From Corallium rubrum (taxonomy: Eukaryota > Cnidaria > Anthozoa > Scleralcyonacea > Coralliidae): a stretch of 64,000 bases of DNA. This document shows positions 22,872 to 34,189 of this stretch, in pieces (position 1 is the stretch's first letter; every line of letters begins with the position of its first letter). The notes below the pieces were generated by a model, which searched no databases, was not told where the DNA came from, and saw only the letters and a list, made by a program, of their open reading frames with translations. A program made the position numbers and the translations under genes. The stretch is taken from positions 6,255,046 through 6,319,045 of the forward strand of contig OZ036015.1 of the NCBI GenBank assembly GCA_964035015.1. The letters run 5' to 3'.

Positions 22872-23677
22872 TCACCAAAGACCCTCGCTATTATTAAAAT
22901 TTGCTGTCTGCTTTACGCCAAGAGCGTGTTGGCTCGAGGTTAATGAAGGGTTCCGCGTGAAACGTCAGTATTTCGTTGTCGAAATTCTCGGCAGCTCACC
23001 ATTTTCTTGCTTTGTTATTATTATAATAGTGTAGTTTGCCGTTTTTCAAAAAACGGTATATACGGAAGTATTTATTATGCATTCACAAACGCAGTAGACG
23101 CCTTTTTTCAATGAGCGATGACTCTCAAAAGCGACCCGTATTGGTCATGCATACTGGTGTACGTAGTAGCTGGGAGATAGGTGATAGTTTGCCATGCATG
23201 TGCCATTCTTTGCCATTCTGGGGGTAGGTGATCGGGAATGGCTTTGCCATTCATGTGTTCCACCATCAAAACTTAGTGACAGTCCAATTAAGCCAAAGTT
23301 TTTATTAAATAAATAAGTTTATATATCGCAGTTTTTGTAAATATATATTTAGCTGTTATAATTTATCATTCAGAAATATATATTTTTTACTTTTAAAAAT
23401 TTCTATCCACATTACACGTATATCAATTATCCTGTAAGGAATCATTCTGAGGGGGGGACAAATTTCCGAAGAGGGGGACATATTTCCTAGGAAATCTGTC
23501 CCTGGGGGGGGACACATTTCCTAGGAAATCTGTCCCGGGGGGGACACATTTTTTGGGGGGACAGATTTCCTGTGACACCGGCACTGTGTAAACGCAAGAC
23601 TTTTTGGCCTGTATTTACACACCGATATGATTTTTTTCCGTTTTCGAATTGTACCAGCATCGTGTAAACGGGGTCTG

Positions 23678-24103
23678 AGGCCTTCGCTAAACGTCGCACA
23701 ATAGATGAATTTAATCCAGACGAATTTAATTCGAATTAACTTCGTCGGTAATGCGATGAACTGCGACGTCGAGTTAAACGTCGAATTTCAGTCGAATTTA
23801 ATTGTTTTACTTGGACGTGTTGAGCCTGAAAACGACTTCTTAAAAACATGACACCGAATTGTCACAGACAGAAGCGAAACATTTAATTCGACACGACGAT
23901 AATTCGTCGTGTAACATGATTATCGTCGCATTATCGTCGCATTATCCGTCTGACTCCGACGAATTTAATTGCCCAGACGAATTTAATTTGCGTGTCGAAT
24001 TTAATTGAGTTATACGTCGCAGTTTCGTCGAATAAAATTCAAAGAATTAAATTCGTCTGAATTAATTTCGTCTAATGTGCGACGTTTAGCTGCGCTAAAC
24101 GCC
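23678..24103. mobile_element. MITE family A, copy 2
   Basis: Left TIR AGGCCTTCGCTAAACGTCGC. The right end reads ATGTGCGACGTTTAGCTGCG and has lost the terminal AGGCCT. The interior matches 19538-19953 in inverted order. It abuts the long-TIR element. Confidence 0.75.
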
Positions 24104-24175
24104 AAACGTTTCGAGCGAAGGCCCTCCGTCAGAAAGAAACGATCGAAGGACCTTCGCTCGAAACGTCGTTCAACT
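24104..24175. mobile_element. right half of the split foldback element
   Basis: AACGTTTCGAGCGAAGGCCC ... CCTTCGCTCGAAACG is the continuation missing after 21496. Confidence 0.7.
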
Positions 24176-24180
24176 ATAAT

Positions 24181-24335
24181 CTTGAACAATAATGTTGTAA
24201 CACCACCTCCCCCCGATTCAATGTTGACGCAAATGAAACAATGTTGGACTGGAGTTTCATATAACAAAATTGAATCGGGGGGGGGGGGGGGGTGTGTGTG
24301 ACTGTTACAACTATTATTGTCCAAGACCCAATTTA
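24181..24335. mobile_element. MITE family B, copy 1
   Basis: CTTGAACAATAATGTTGTAAC at the left pairs with GTTACAACTATTATTGTCCA at the right; inner arms are CCCCCGATTCAAT and ATTGAATCGGGGG. The other copy is at 30558-30699. Confidence 0.8.
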
Positions 24336-24358
24336 CCTAATTTTGATAAAACAACTAG

Positions 24359-24890
24359 TTTTTTATGTTATACGGTAGTGATACAGCATTAAAAGATTAG
24401 TTGGCACCAAATTTGCAATATCGATAAATTAAATACCCTCCGTAGTTTTGACATCCAAATTATTAATAACATAATCTCTTCCAATGGGCAAAAGAATAAC
24501 AAATATTAAGGAAAGGAAAGAGATTGAAGTGTTGACATGTAGAGTAACACTAAGCCGATTGGACATAAAAATATATCTTAAAATTATGTAGGTATTGTGT
24601 TTTTATAATTTATATAATAAATTGTTATCTGAACAATCCACCAACGGTCTACCACGGTCTACCACTACAATATAACAAAATTAATATACATGCAATTCCC
24701 TTTGAAACCCATGGTAGACCGTGGTAGACCGTTGCATAAGGCGGTATATAATTGCGCAGGGGAAATTAAACCAACTGCTTATGAATAAATGGGGCTTTAC
24801 AAGCATTCTATAAAAGAGGCTTAAATTTTACATTTATTTATTGAATGATTTCAACCTCTTCCGGATTTCGCTTAGTCTAAAACGTGTTGC
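24359..24890 (+). repeat. dispersed repeat C, copy 1 (about 530 bp)
   Basis: Matches 27366-27925 in direct orientation, starting TTTATGTTATACGGTAGTGA. It contains inverted blocks ACGGTCTACCACGGTCTACC and GGTAGACCGTGGTAGACCGT. Confidence 0.85.
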
Positions 24891-26340
24891 ATCGGTCTTA
24901 ATGATGTCCTCGTCAACTGCGAAATACGGCAATGTGGAAACTTAGCAACGCTAAATCAAAAGCGCTTTGAATCTCATCAAAAGCGACCACCCGTTGAAAA
25001 AATTCTCTCGCAACTAAAATCAAAATAACAAACTAGTTTCCAGTACTTTTCCCACACGGTTAAGGAAGAGATTTACAGTCTTACGGGCTACAATTCCAAG
25101 CATGTGGGGGGAGGGAAGGTGTAGTTTGTACATAGCTGCATTTTCATAAGAACTCAATCATCTATTGGAGCATTTTCATAACAAGTAAGCGTTGCTATGG
25201 ACGTTGCTAAGGCCATGGAATCTAATTACTCTTAGGAAATGTCCAAAAACTTGAATTTCCACTCCCAAATACATAAAGGACAAGATGTCAAATGAAAGAA
25301 TAATGATTAACTCTTTCTTGTCCGAATTGTTCTTTAGTATTTTATTCTGGCTAACGCCAGACGATTTTATTCACCTCTGGGGAAGCCCCCGGACAAGAAT
25401 GAGTTAAAGAATCTAAAAATCGAACTTTTGAAAACTTAAAAAGAAACTAATTTTTCCACATTTTTGTGTGGAGTACCACCTTAATTTGCAAATAGAAATC
25501 CTATTTTAGCTGTATTTTATACAATATTAGGAAAAATCAGTCAAGGACAGCCCAAGACCCAATTTACCTAATTTTGATAAAACAACTAGTTTTTGCGGAT
25601 ACTGGTTGCTAAACCAGGAATGCTATGTCATGACCTGAGTTGCACTGGACTGGGTTTTGTCAATCACGTGATCAAGACGTAAGATCATCGATCAGACGCC
25701 TTATTCGTATGTAACGTTGTACGAACGTAAGCCGAATAGCGCTTTAGCGAATGTGATATAATACGTCATCAAAAATCAAAGCAACTAAGCAAGCATTTCG
25801 AGTGTTGCTGTTGCAACGCTTTAATATAGAAAACAAGAGTGGATGTTAAAGCGATTATAAAGGCCTTTTTAAGGACGATAAGATTCATTTAGAAAACTTA
25901 TACATGAATATAGATTTCAAATATTTAAATCGATGGTACGTTCAACGAAGATTTAACACAGGAAGGTATGGCTTACATTGGGAATTATTTGCCTTTCTTC
26001 GACGTTGGATATATTAAATTTTGATTAAAAATAAGAGACAGCTTATAATTTGGCTATTAATATTGTTTATTGTATATACAAAATTTTATTTATTTCCAAG
26101 CATTGACGTAGTTTTTCATGTTTCTAGGTGTACATGTATAAACTGTAAACTGTTATAATTATTTGCAATTTTATCAGACTCCATCTGTCAATGTGTAGGC
26201 TGTGATGGTACTCACAAAATTTGCAAAGCAAAGATCAAATCAAACCCAAAACAAAGACTCCATACTTAGCTGTGGTCAAACTGTACTGTATTAAAATAGA
26301 CAGTAAACAATTGACTATTTAATAATAACAAGTAACTTGC
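24891..26340. other. intergenic, with solitary dispersed motifs
   Basis: TTCTGGCTAACGCCAGACGA at about 25346 is a lone copy of the core of the 2868-3735 satellite. GACCCAATTTACCTAATTTT occurs here (about 25556) and at 24329. TTTTATACAATATTAGGAAA occurs here (about 25515) and at about 30522. No gene seen. Confidence 0.55.
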
Positions 26341-26564
26341 CACAGAATAAAGACTATACAGAAGAGCCACTCGGGTCGGAACCTTTGAAGTTTTTGTCTC
26401 CGCGCATGTCGCATTACGCATGTTGCTCAGCCAGTAAACTGCATGTTCTGGCCAATAAGCACGCTGAATTGGCTGTCCTAGCCAGTAAACTGCATATTTT
26501 TGCATAAAAATACGAGTACACGTTGTACCGCCAAGTGGCCCTTCTGTATAGTCTTTACTCTGTG
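26341..26564. mobile_element. MITE of 224 bp with 7-bp target duplication
   Basis: TIRs CACAGAATAAAGACTATACA and TGTATAGTCTTTACTCTGTG (one mismatch), followed inward by GAAGAGCCACT / AGTGGCCCTTC. AACTTGC flanks both sides (26334-26340 and 26565-26571). Internal repeats of CCAGTAAACTGCAT. The superfamily is not assigned. Confidence 0.85.
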
Positions 26565-26571
26565 AACTTGC

Positions 26572-27365
26572 TTTCAATAAATCAATAATGTACAATAAGT
26601 TACAAATAACTTCCAACTAGTTCAGCGGTTAAATGTGAAAATGAGAGTGAGCTGTGCGGCTTGAGCAACATGTCAGAATTTAAATGCATGGTGTAAAATA
26701 GACTTGTGCGTTTGACATAGTTTAGTTGAGCTGAAGAATTAATTTCACGCTGGGCTGGCATAAAGCTAGTCTAACGTTTTACTGCAGTTAGTGGGCTGAA
26801 AATCTGAGCCAACCTTGGAGCCTTGGCGGTTTTAAATAGGCTGCAGTTTTCCCCATCAAATTCACAATTGCAGCATTACTTTAAAGTGATTTGTTTGTAA
26901 ATTCATGCTGAAATTTCTGTCTAATTTGCTCATTATGCCCTTAAAAGCACTCAGCTTGAGGTAATCAGTTTCTTGCAGATCTTTCCAAACGCATCTTACA
27001 ATCACCATCATAATATATGTTTACTTTACAATAATAAGTTGTAGTATTGTAGCTATTGATATACCAGGCGGAAAGCGTAGTCTAGTCAAGAAGATAATTG
27101 CCCAGCAAATAATTTTCAAAAAAGCCATAACGATAAGGTTTGGAAAAACATAATTTAATTAACTAACGTTTCGTCACTATTCAAGTAACATCTTCAGAGT
27201 GATAAATATTTACACGATTTCGACTAATATACTTAACTGATACAAAAATAGATGCGATGAAGTTGTAGTATCTTCAGTACATTAATGTGTTTACAATATA
27301 CAATTTACATTGTTCAGTCATGTTAGCCAAATACCAGTATCCGCATGTACGCAAGCGCGTACCTA
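26572..27365. other. no recognisable gene
   Basis: AT-rich sequence. Nothing supported. Confidence 0.5.
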
Positions 27366-27925
27366 TATTTTTTATGTTATACGGTAGTGATACAGCATTA
27401 AAAGATTAGTTGGCACCAAATTTTCAACATCGAGTATTAAATATCCTCCGTACTTTTGACATCCAAATTATTAATAACATAATCTCTTCCAATGGGCAAA
27501 AAAATAACAAATATTAAGGAAAGGAAAGGCCAGAGATTGAAGTATTGACATGTAGAGTAACACTAAAATATATCTTAGACATTAAAATATATCTTAAAAT
27601 TGTGTCGGTATTCATTGTGTTTTTATAATTTATATAATAAATAGTTATCTGAACCATCCACCAACGGTCTACCACGGTCTACCACGGTCTACCACTACAA
27701 TATAAACAAAATTAATATACATGCAATTCCCTTTGAAACCCATGGTAGACCGTGGTAGACCGTTGCGTATACGTAAGGCGGTATATAATTGCGCAGGGGA
27801 AATTAAACCAACTGCTTATGAATAAATGTGGCTTTACAAGCATTCTATAAAAAAGACTTAAACTTTATATTTATTTATTGAATGATTTCAACCTCTTCCA
27901 GATTTCGCCTCGTCTAAAACGCGTG
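27366..27925 (+). repeat. dispersed repeat C, copy 2
   Basis: Direct repeat of 24359-24890. The CGGTCTACCA block is present three times here and twice in copy 1, so it varies in copy number. Confidence 0.85.
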
Positions 27926-29342
27926 CCGCAATACGTTAATTTCTCAAATTTCCAACGACAAGGTAGCGGGTCTTCTGTAGTTTTTGAAGCTATTAATCTT
28001 AATTAATATATAAATAAATAATTATGTTCCATTAACAATTCATTGATAGTAATAGCTGCGGAAATAATTTTTAAACTTAAATAAAATGTTCTATTATGAA
28101 ATAAAATACACCGGGCTTGTTTTTCCCCAATCATCATAATGTCAGATATAGATTCAGTTAAAGCGGGCTCAGATATCAATCATCCAACGGCTGAAATATG
28201 AGCGTCATATCTAAACAATACTAATATTACTAGGAATTACTATTGCAAGTGAAGTGCTGCCTCGGAAGGCATGGGACATGGGTAGCCTAATTTTTGATAA
28301 AATTTCAAAAATAAATCCTGGGGATGATTATATACATTGTAACAGACATACTGTAGCATGTACACATTTTTTTCAATTCTTTTAATTACATTCAAATACT
28401 ATACAGACTTAAATTACAAATAACTATCACTTATCTGAATATATTTGGCACTATCACTTATCTGAATATATTTGGCAAGGCTTAAACTACATACATTACG
28501 ACTATGTAGTTGATGTTTAGTAAACTAATTTATGATAAATGACTGCCACTATAAATCATGCTTCTTGATGTGGCAAAGCTATCAGTGGAATTCTGAGTGT
28601 TAATTCTGATGTGTTTATTATAACAAAGCAAGTACCAAGCAAGTATGCACTGACTAAATAAACAGCAGAAATGGCATGTAACATGTTATATATAGTACAG
28701 TTGCTCCATTGTTAATATTGTCTAACTTTTATTGGAGTTGTTGTTGAGAATGCAATACTTTCAAGGAGATCTTTGGACATCTGCACAACTCCATACTGTT
28801 ATTGTCATGAAAGAATACACCACTGCAACCACAGTATTTGATTTTCCCAAAGAACTTGTAATATTGTATTTACTCCAGACCAAATATGACGGTTATCCAT
28901 GGCACAGAAGTAATTTCTACTGCTCGCTGAATTTTCACAAAGTGCACAATTTTCCACTGAATTTTCACAAAGTACTGTAATAGTAAAGAATTTCTTGAAG
29001 ACAGTTCCATGTACATTTCATTACATATACAGTGTATCGACTGTAGTGCTTTGTGCACGAACCATTGTAGAAACTTCTGTAGATTGCATAAATATAGGTG
29101 TAGGGGCAAAGGTTGAGGAGATAGTGTATCCATATGCTTCAATTGACAGTAAACAAAGAACATGTGTTTTTCAGTTTCTATGTTGAAGGAAGTGATAATC
29201 CATTTCTGAGACAAATTGTTCATTATTATTTTGTTGTTACCAGACATTGTGTTAAGTACAGTATACTGTCCTTCATCAGAATTATAAAAATCTATAAAGA
29301 CAAAAAAAATGGATTTATTAGCATTGACAGTTCAAAGAACAG
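27926..29342. other. no confidently recognised gene
   Basis: Short direct repeats (ATCACTTATCTGAATATATT twice near 28425-28475; AATTTTCACAAAGT twice near 28930-28975). Open frames up to about 125 codons exist on both strands but I recognise none. Confidence 0.45.
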
Positions 29343-29918
29343 TCAGGGAATTAAAACAAATGGGTATGAAAATGGAAGAAATGAAAAATTTATGCTGTAC
29401 AAGAGATATGTAGACTTACCATTTTTGAGCTTGCCAACCATCAAATTTTGATACATACAAATGGGTAGATCAATATCATTTTGTGCCTCAACGGGCTCCA
29501 CCACCATGGGCAGATCAATATTAATTTGTGCCTCAACGGGCTCCACCACAATGGGCAGATCAATAGTATATTTTTTTGCCTCAACGGGCGATATATTTGT
29601 GTCGATCACTGATCGACATGTCTCAATGGACGAGTTCTTTGACTTGTCTTCTAACCAACGGCAACAAACAACAGTTGGTAAGTTGTTCAGCGACAGAAAT
29701 CCCTCAAGAGGAACAAGATCATTGTTAAAAGCATTCAAGTACATGTTGTCTCCTTGTACTAAGACATTGTCGATGGTTGTCGAGTTCCACTCGATAACTG
29801 GAACAGTTTGTGCTTTTAACAGCGCTGATAAACTCACGAAAGAGCACTGCTTTCCTCGAGACTGGCTACTGAAACCTTCATGGCCTTGATGAATACTTCC
29901 ACACGAAAGTAAAGACAT
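29343..29918 (-). pseudogene. fragment resembling a repeat-associated cysteine-protease-like protein
   Basis: A 191-codon frame on the minus strand starts at 29918. Its N-terminal part contains SIHQGHEGFSSQSRGKQC, then EWNSTTIDNVLVQGDNMY and LPTVV. This spacing of GKQC, W and QGD..Y resembles the C76/OTU-like cysteine-protease domain found in many high-copy invertebrate and fish proteins linked to mobile elements; the conserved Cys would be nucleophilic. That is recognition by eye. The C-terminal part is a triplicated 60-bp unit (PVEAQ..IDLP), and then the frame degenerates. No partner domain was found, so I treat it as a broken piece, not a gene. Confidence 0.4.
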
Positions 29919-30062
29919 GATGTATTGTTCTTACCGTGAATTTTCTGTGGAGGAAGAACTTCGGCAAGCTAAACCAGAACAACCACCGGAGTATCGAAGG
30001 CAGCGTGGTAGCGAAACATGCGCACTGAGTCACATCAGCTCATATATGGATGACGTAATGCC

Positions 30063-30188
30063 GACAAACAAACAAACAAACAAACAAACAAACAAACAAA
30101 CAAACAAACAAACAAACAAACAAACAAACAAACAAACAAACAAACAAACAAACAAACAAACAAACAAACAAACAAACAAACAAACAAA
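30063..30188. repeat. (ACAA)n microsatellite
   Basis: About 31 uninterrupted ACAA units. Confidence 0.95.
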
Positions 30189-30557
30189 ATTTAACAAATC
30201 GAGATCTGGTCGGCTTTACATAGCTCGGACAAAGGCCTGGGCACGAGGCAACGTCAAGAATAGTGTGCTGCGGGGAGGCAGCAATAAATACATCTCTCTT
30301 TCAACACTTTCTTTCGCAATACTGTTCTAATGACGTCGATATTATTGAGTAACAAAGAAAGGGCCTCGGGCAGAGAAATATGGCGGAGAAGCGTGCGTAG
30401 TAGAGCGCAATCGAAACATATTTAAATGTAAATATCTCTCCACTAATTACACAAAACAGTCTCAAATTTCACAATTTGTTTACTGACTTTAATTTACAAA
30501 TAGAAATCACATTTTAGCTGTATTTTATACAATATTAGGAAAAATCAGTCAAGGACA
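30189..30557. other. no gene; end of a dispersed repeat
   Basis: Includes TTTTATACAATATTAGGAAA (about 30522), shared with about 25515. Otherwise nothing recognised. Confidence 0.5.
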
Positions 30558-30699
30558 ATCTTGGACAATAATGTTGTAACACCCCCTCCCCCCGATTCAA
30601 TGTTGACGGAAATGAATGTTGGACTGGAGTTTCATATAACAACATTGAATCGGGGGGGGGGGCGGTGGTTTGACTGTTACAACTATTATTGTCCAAGAT
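30558..30699. mobile_element. MITE family B, copy 2
   Basis: CTTGGACAATAATGTTGTAA and TTACAACTATTATTGTCCAA ends; inner arms CCCCCGATTCAATGTTG and CAACATTGAATCGGGGG. Matches 24181-24335. Confidence 0.85.
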
Positions 30700-30745
30700 T
30701 GTACGTGCTCTGTTTCGGCAGTATATCTAACCTTACTATCTATGT
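30700..30745. mobile_element. end fragment of the CTCTGTTTCGGCAGTATA foldback family
   Basis: CTCTGTTTCGGCAGTATATC then TAACCTTACTAT equals the right end of the 1926-2135 element. It abuts MITE B. Confidence 0.65.
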
Positions 30746-30795
30746 ATATCTATCTATAGGTCGACCGTAGTCGTAGGAGCCAGGCTCCTCTTTCT

Positions 30796-31900
30796 TTGGC
30801 TACTACCCTAAGGCAATGGTGGGCGCCAATCTTCCTTCTCCAAGCCCAACTGTCTCATGTCTTTTTCCACTCCATCTCTCCATCTAATTCTCTGTCTCCC
30901 TCTCGATCTCTTTCCCTCCACCTGTTTTTCCAGCGCCACTCTCACCGGGTTGTCTACTTTCATCCTGAGTATGTGGCCATACCATCTCAGGCGAGCCTCT
31001 CTCACTTTCTCCGCGATCGACACCACTCCAGCTTCTGCTCTAATATCTTCGTTCCTCCTTCTCTCTCTTAAAGATACTCCCATCAGCCATCGCAGCATTC
31101 TCATCTCTGTCCTCTCCAGCTGTTTTTCTTCACACCTTCTCATTGCCCAGTTCTCTGACCATACAGCAATACAGGTCTCACAACTGCCGTGTAGATCTTC
31201 ACCCTCGGCTTCAATGGCATTTTTCTATCGAGTACTACACTGCTGACCTCCTTCCATCTTGCCCATCCTGCGCTTATCCAGTTCCTTACTTCCTTCTCTG
31301 TTCCACCTGTGCTCTCCACCATCGCTCCAAGAAACTTGAAGCTATCCACTTGATTCAGCTGCCTTCCATGGATATCCTCCAGGGCAATCTGCTCACCTTC
31401 TGCCTTACTGCTAACCATTGTCCGACTTCTCTACATTCACCCTCAAACCTCCGTTCTCCAAGCACTTCTGCCGCTCTGCCATCCTTCGCTGCAGTTCTTC
31501 TTCCGAGTGGGCCATCACCACCAGATCATCTGCATATAGTAGCTCCCATATACCTTCAGTCCCAATCATCTCACTCAGCACATCCATCACTACCATAAAC
31601 AGAAAGGGACTCAGATGTAATCCAACTTCAATATACTTCAATATATAGTCATACACTGTGCTCACCACTGTTCTTGACCCTCTATACATATCCTTCACCA
31701 CATCAATCAGTCTCTCTGGTACTCCTCTTCGCCTCAGTCACCAAAACACTATAGCTCTCTAGGAACCCTGTCATATGCTTTCTCAAGGTCAACAAAACCA
31801 TAGCATACTTTCTGATTTCCTTCCAATGCCTTCTCCTCAATTACCTTAAAATACAAATCGCATCACTTGTTCCTCTTCCTTTCATAAATAACCGGGCTTA
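30796..31900 (-). pseudogene. decayed non-LTR retrotransposon (LINE) reverse transcriptase
   Basis: The minus strand encodes, in broken frames: a GFVDLEKAYDRVP-like stretch (about 31790), VVKDMYRGSRT (31700), ELLYADDLVVMAHSEEEL (the YADD catalytic motif, about 31530), QVDSFKFLGAMVESTGG (31360), VVRPVLLYGQRT (31150) and a C-terminal ARLRWYGHILRM region (30960). These are reverse-transcriptase fingers, palm and thumb landmarks in the right order. Multiple stops and frameshifts show it is dead. No endonuclease domain was recognised upstream, so it is probably 5'-truncated. The clade is not assigned. Confidence 0.85.
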
Positions 31901-32202
31901 ACTCTGCGTCCTCCGCAGGCCCTCATTGCATCATGGACAGGTCACACACGCCGAATTTAGGGCCTGCAAGATCCTGTAAAAAATTTGGCAAAACTTGGCA
32001 CGGAATAAATTTGTCTACTTTCAAAAAGTCAACAGGTAAGGTAAACAGCATACTCCGAAGACGAAAACAACGCTCGAAGCTTAAAAATGAACCAATAGCC
32101 ATGTAATAAATTCCTTATTAACCTCGTTTGCTCGGTCTGTACTGGAAAGTATTTGCCCTCGGTTTTATCGCATTGGAACACGATATTGTTGATGATCTGG
32201 CC
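31901..32202. other. no recognisable feature
   Basis: Nothing supported beyond possible flank of the LINE. Confidence 0.45.
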
Positions 32203-32380
32203 TCTGGGGCCAGTTGTATGAAGCCTGGATAGCTTATCTAGTTAATAAGTCCAAGCTAGAGAACAGCACTAATCATGCTTTGAACAACCTAATTTAAATT
32301 TTATCCCCTGAATAGTTATGTATCTGATGCTGTTCAGTGGATAAAAGTGGCTATACAGGCTTCATACAACCAGTCCCAGA
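32203..32380. mobile_element. MITE of about 178 bp
   Basis: TCTGGGGCCAGTTGTATGAA at the left; the right end read inward is TCTGGGACTGGTTGTATGAA. Pairing continues through GCCTGGATAGC. Non-coding. Confidence 0.8.
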
Positions 32381-32639
32381 TGTTTTATTAACATGTACGA
32401 AAATCAGAATTTTACAAGTTCCCTTCACGTGAAAGTTGGGGGGCATGTTTATAATACTATGTTTTGGAAGCAGCCAGTAAAATATTTGTATGGTATATGC
32501 CATGTTAAAATTAGCAGTACATGTATAAAATGATTTAAAATAACTATCAATTTCTTTGTGTGTCTGTACTTTTCACGCATTGTCCTGCATTACTTCTTGA
32601 TATCTCTTTCTGTGTCCAACAGCGGTAGCCACATGTACG

Positions 32640-33058
32640 CATTGCGTACCTATTTTTATGATAAGTTGTTATTCAGCGTACAGTCTTTAGAGACAGTGGG
32701 TAAGCTTAAAGAAGTTAACGGGTACGTACGCATGTGTGTAGGTAAATTAGAGGGTATACGAAGCGATTTGGTTAGAACGAACGATGATTGGCGCCAGTGG
32801 GATTTCATTAAATTTGTGGACGCGCTAAGAAAATGGACGGAGAGAAACCCTGTCAGGGCTACTGATAAACCTGCAGATAAGACGACAAGTTTTCGAACGA
32901 AAACATTCCAAACGCGCCAACGCGAAGTAAAACAGAGACGGTGTGTTTATTGCAATGAGATTAGCCACATGTCTGTCAATTGCGCCAAAGTTGTGACGTC
33001 CGAAGCGCGTAAGAAATTCCTTAGCGAAAATCGCCTGTGTTTTAATTGTACTGAGTAA
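32640..33058 (+). pseudogene. BEL/Pao-type retrotransposon Gag fragment
   Basis: The frame encodes LLFSVQSLETVGKLKEVNG, then KLEGIRSDLVRTNDDW, WDFIKFVDALRKWTERNP, and a CCHC-like knuckle CVYCNEISHMSVNCAKV followed by ARKKFLSENRLCFNC. This order (helical gag region, basic linker, zinc knuckle with a second CFNC start) is typical of BEL/Pao Gag. The frame stops directly after the first two cysteines of the second knuckle. Downstream sequence to about 33240 keeps knuckle-like and basic words in shifted frames, so this is a frameshifted remnant. No LTRs, protease or polymerase were found nearby. Confidence 0.7.
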
Positions 33059-33399
33059 TTACTGAATATCGAGAAGGAATGCAATTTACATGTAACGATC
33101 AAGTGAGCGTAGCCGCTAAATGCTGCTATATTTCACAAGGCGATACCACGATACGCCAAGGAAAACAAGAACCAAGACCAGAAGACTTTCACCCACCGAG
33201 CAGTGCAGCTCATCCAGTCGAACTTTATTTGAAAGTCCGGCCAGCTCACCCAAGGTATGATAGTATATGGAACAAATTATTTGCAATAATATATCCTATT
33301 CCCAGTTATATATTAATAAAGTTGTTTGTTTGTTTTGTAGTTTCCAAGCGGAAAGATTCATTTGATTGCAACAAAAAAGTGTCCAGCAAAACATAAATA

Positions 33400-34189
33400 A
33401 CAAAACTCCTTTTGAGGAGAAGACAAGGCTTTGATTGAATTTAATTTATATTACTGCGCATTATTTTTCAAAAAAACTGGAAGCTCCTCTCAAAGTAAAC
33501 GTACTATTTAAAATCAACAAAGTATAGATACAGTTTCTGGATATTTAACACTGTTATTCTGCTGTTGTTGGCTCGCTAGCAAGTCTGTTGGCCATTGCTT
33601 ATTTTGTACAGAACCCGCCAATTCCTTTCAAAAACGATGCGCGCGCAACACCCTGAAACTCGCCTATCGCCTGGATTTAAGTAAGAAAACATTTTATAAC
33701 AGTTAGTTAACTCATGTGCACTCAGCTCTTTTTGTAACAAAGTAAATTTAATAAATTCATATTTTGTATGCAAATGTTGTTTACAAATTTCTTCAACTGT
33801 TTCCATTATACAGGCTGACTAATCACCAACAATTTCAGTATTATTTTATACAGTACATGTATTTTCAGTATTTACAATATTTTTTTTTCTCTATTAATGC
33901 TTTTCTGCTTATCGAGGTCTTTAAAAAGGTAAAAATTTCATGTGGAGTAGTTAAACTAGTACAGGCCAGTAGGGATTTGGTACCTTGAATATGTTTCATT
34001 TACATGTATGCCTGATTTCTAATAAATCATCTTGCTTGCTAACAATTTAGCTTATAAACTGTATCAAACAAAATATTCCATGGACATTAATCCTAATCTT
34101 CAATTTTTCTTGCTTATATATCTCATGGTCCTTCCAGTTTAACTCTACCAAGCATGGAAACACCACAGGTTTCCTCTGGACCAATAATT
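33400..34189. other. no recognisable feature
   Basis: AT-rich sequence. Short open frames on both strands are not recognisable. Confidence 0.45.

Larger units (their letters stand above)
21497..23675. mobile_element. 2.2-kb element with long terminal inverted repeats
   Basis: Ends GACCCCGTTTACACGATGCC and GCATCGTGTAAACGGGGTC. The arms stay inverted for several hundred bases, including TTTCCTAGGAAATATGTCCC-type blocks (21730-21850 versus 23450-23570) and AAAAATATATATTTCTGA / TCAGAAATATATATTTTTT. The subterminal motif CGTTTACAC/GTGTAAACG recurs. I recognise no transposase, so it is probably non-autonomous. Its interior holds a TA tract and a palindrome (listed separately). Confidence 0.75.

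Noticed and set aside
22462..23034. 190-codon plus-strand frame
   Set aside because: Runs through a TA tract and a palindrome inside a TIR element; no recognisable protein sequence.
26266..26616. 116-codon minus-strand frame
   Set aside because: Mostly a MITE with a clear target duplication.
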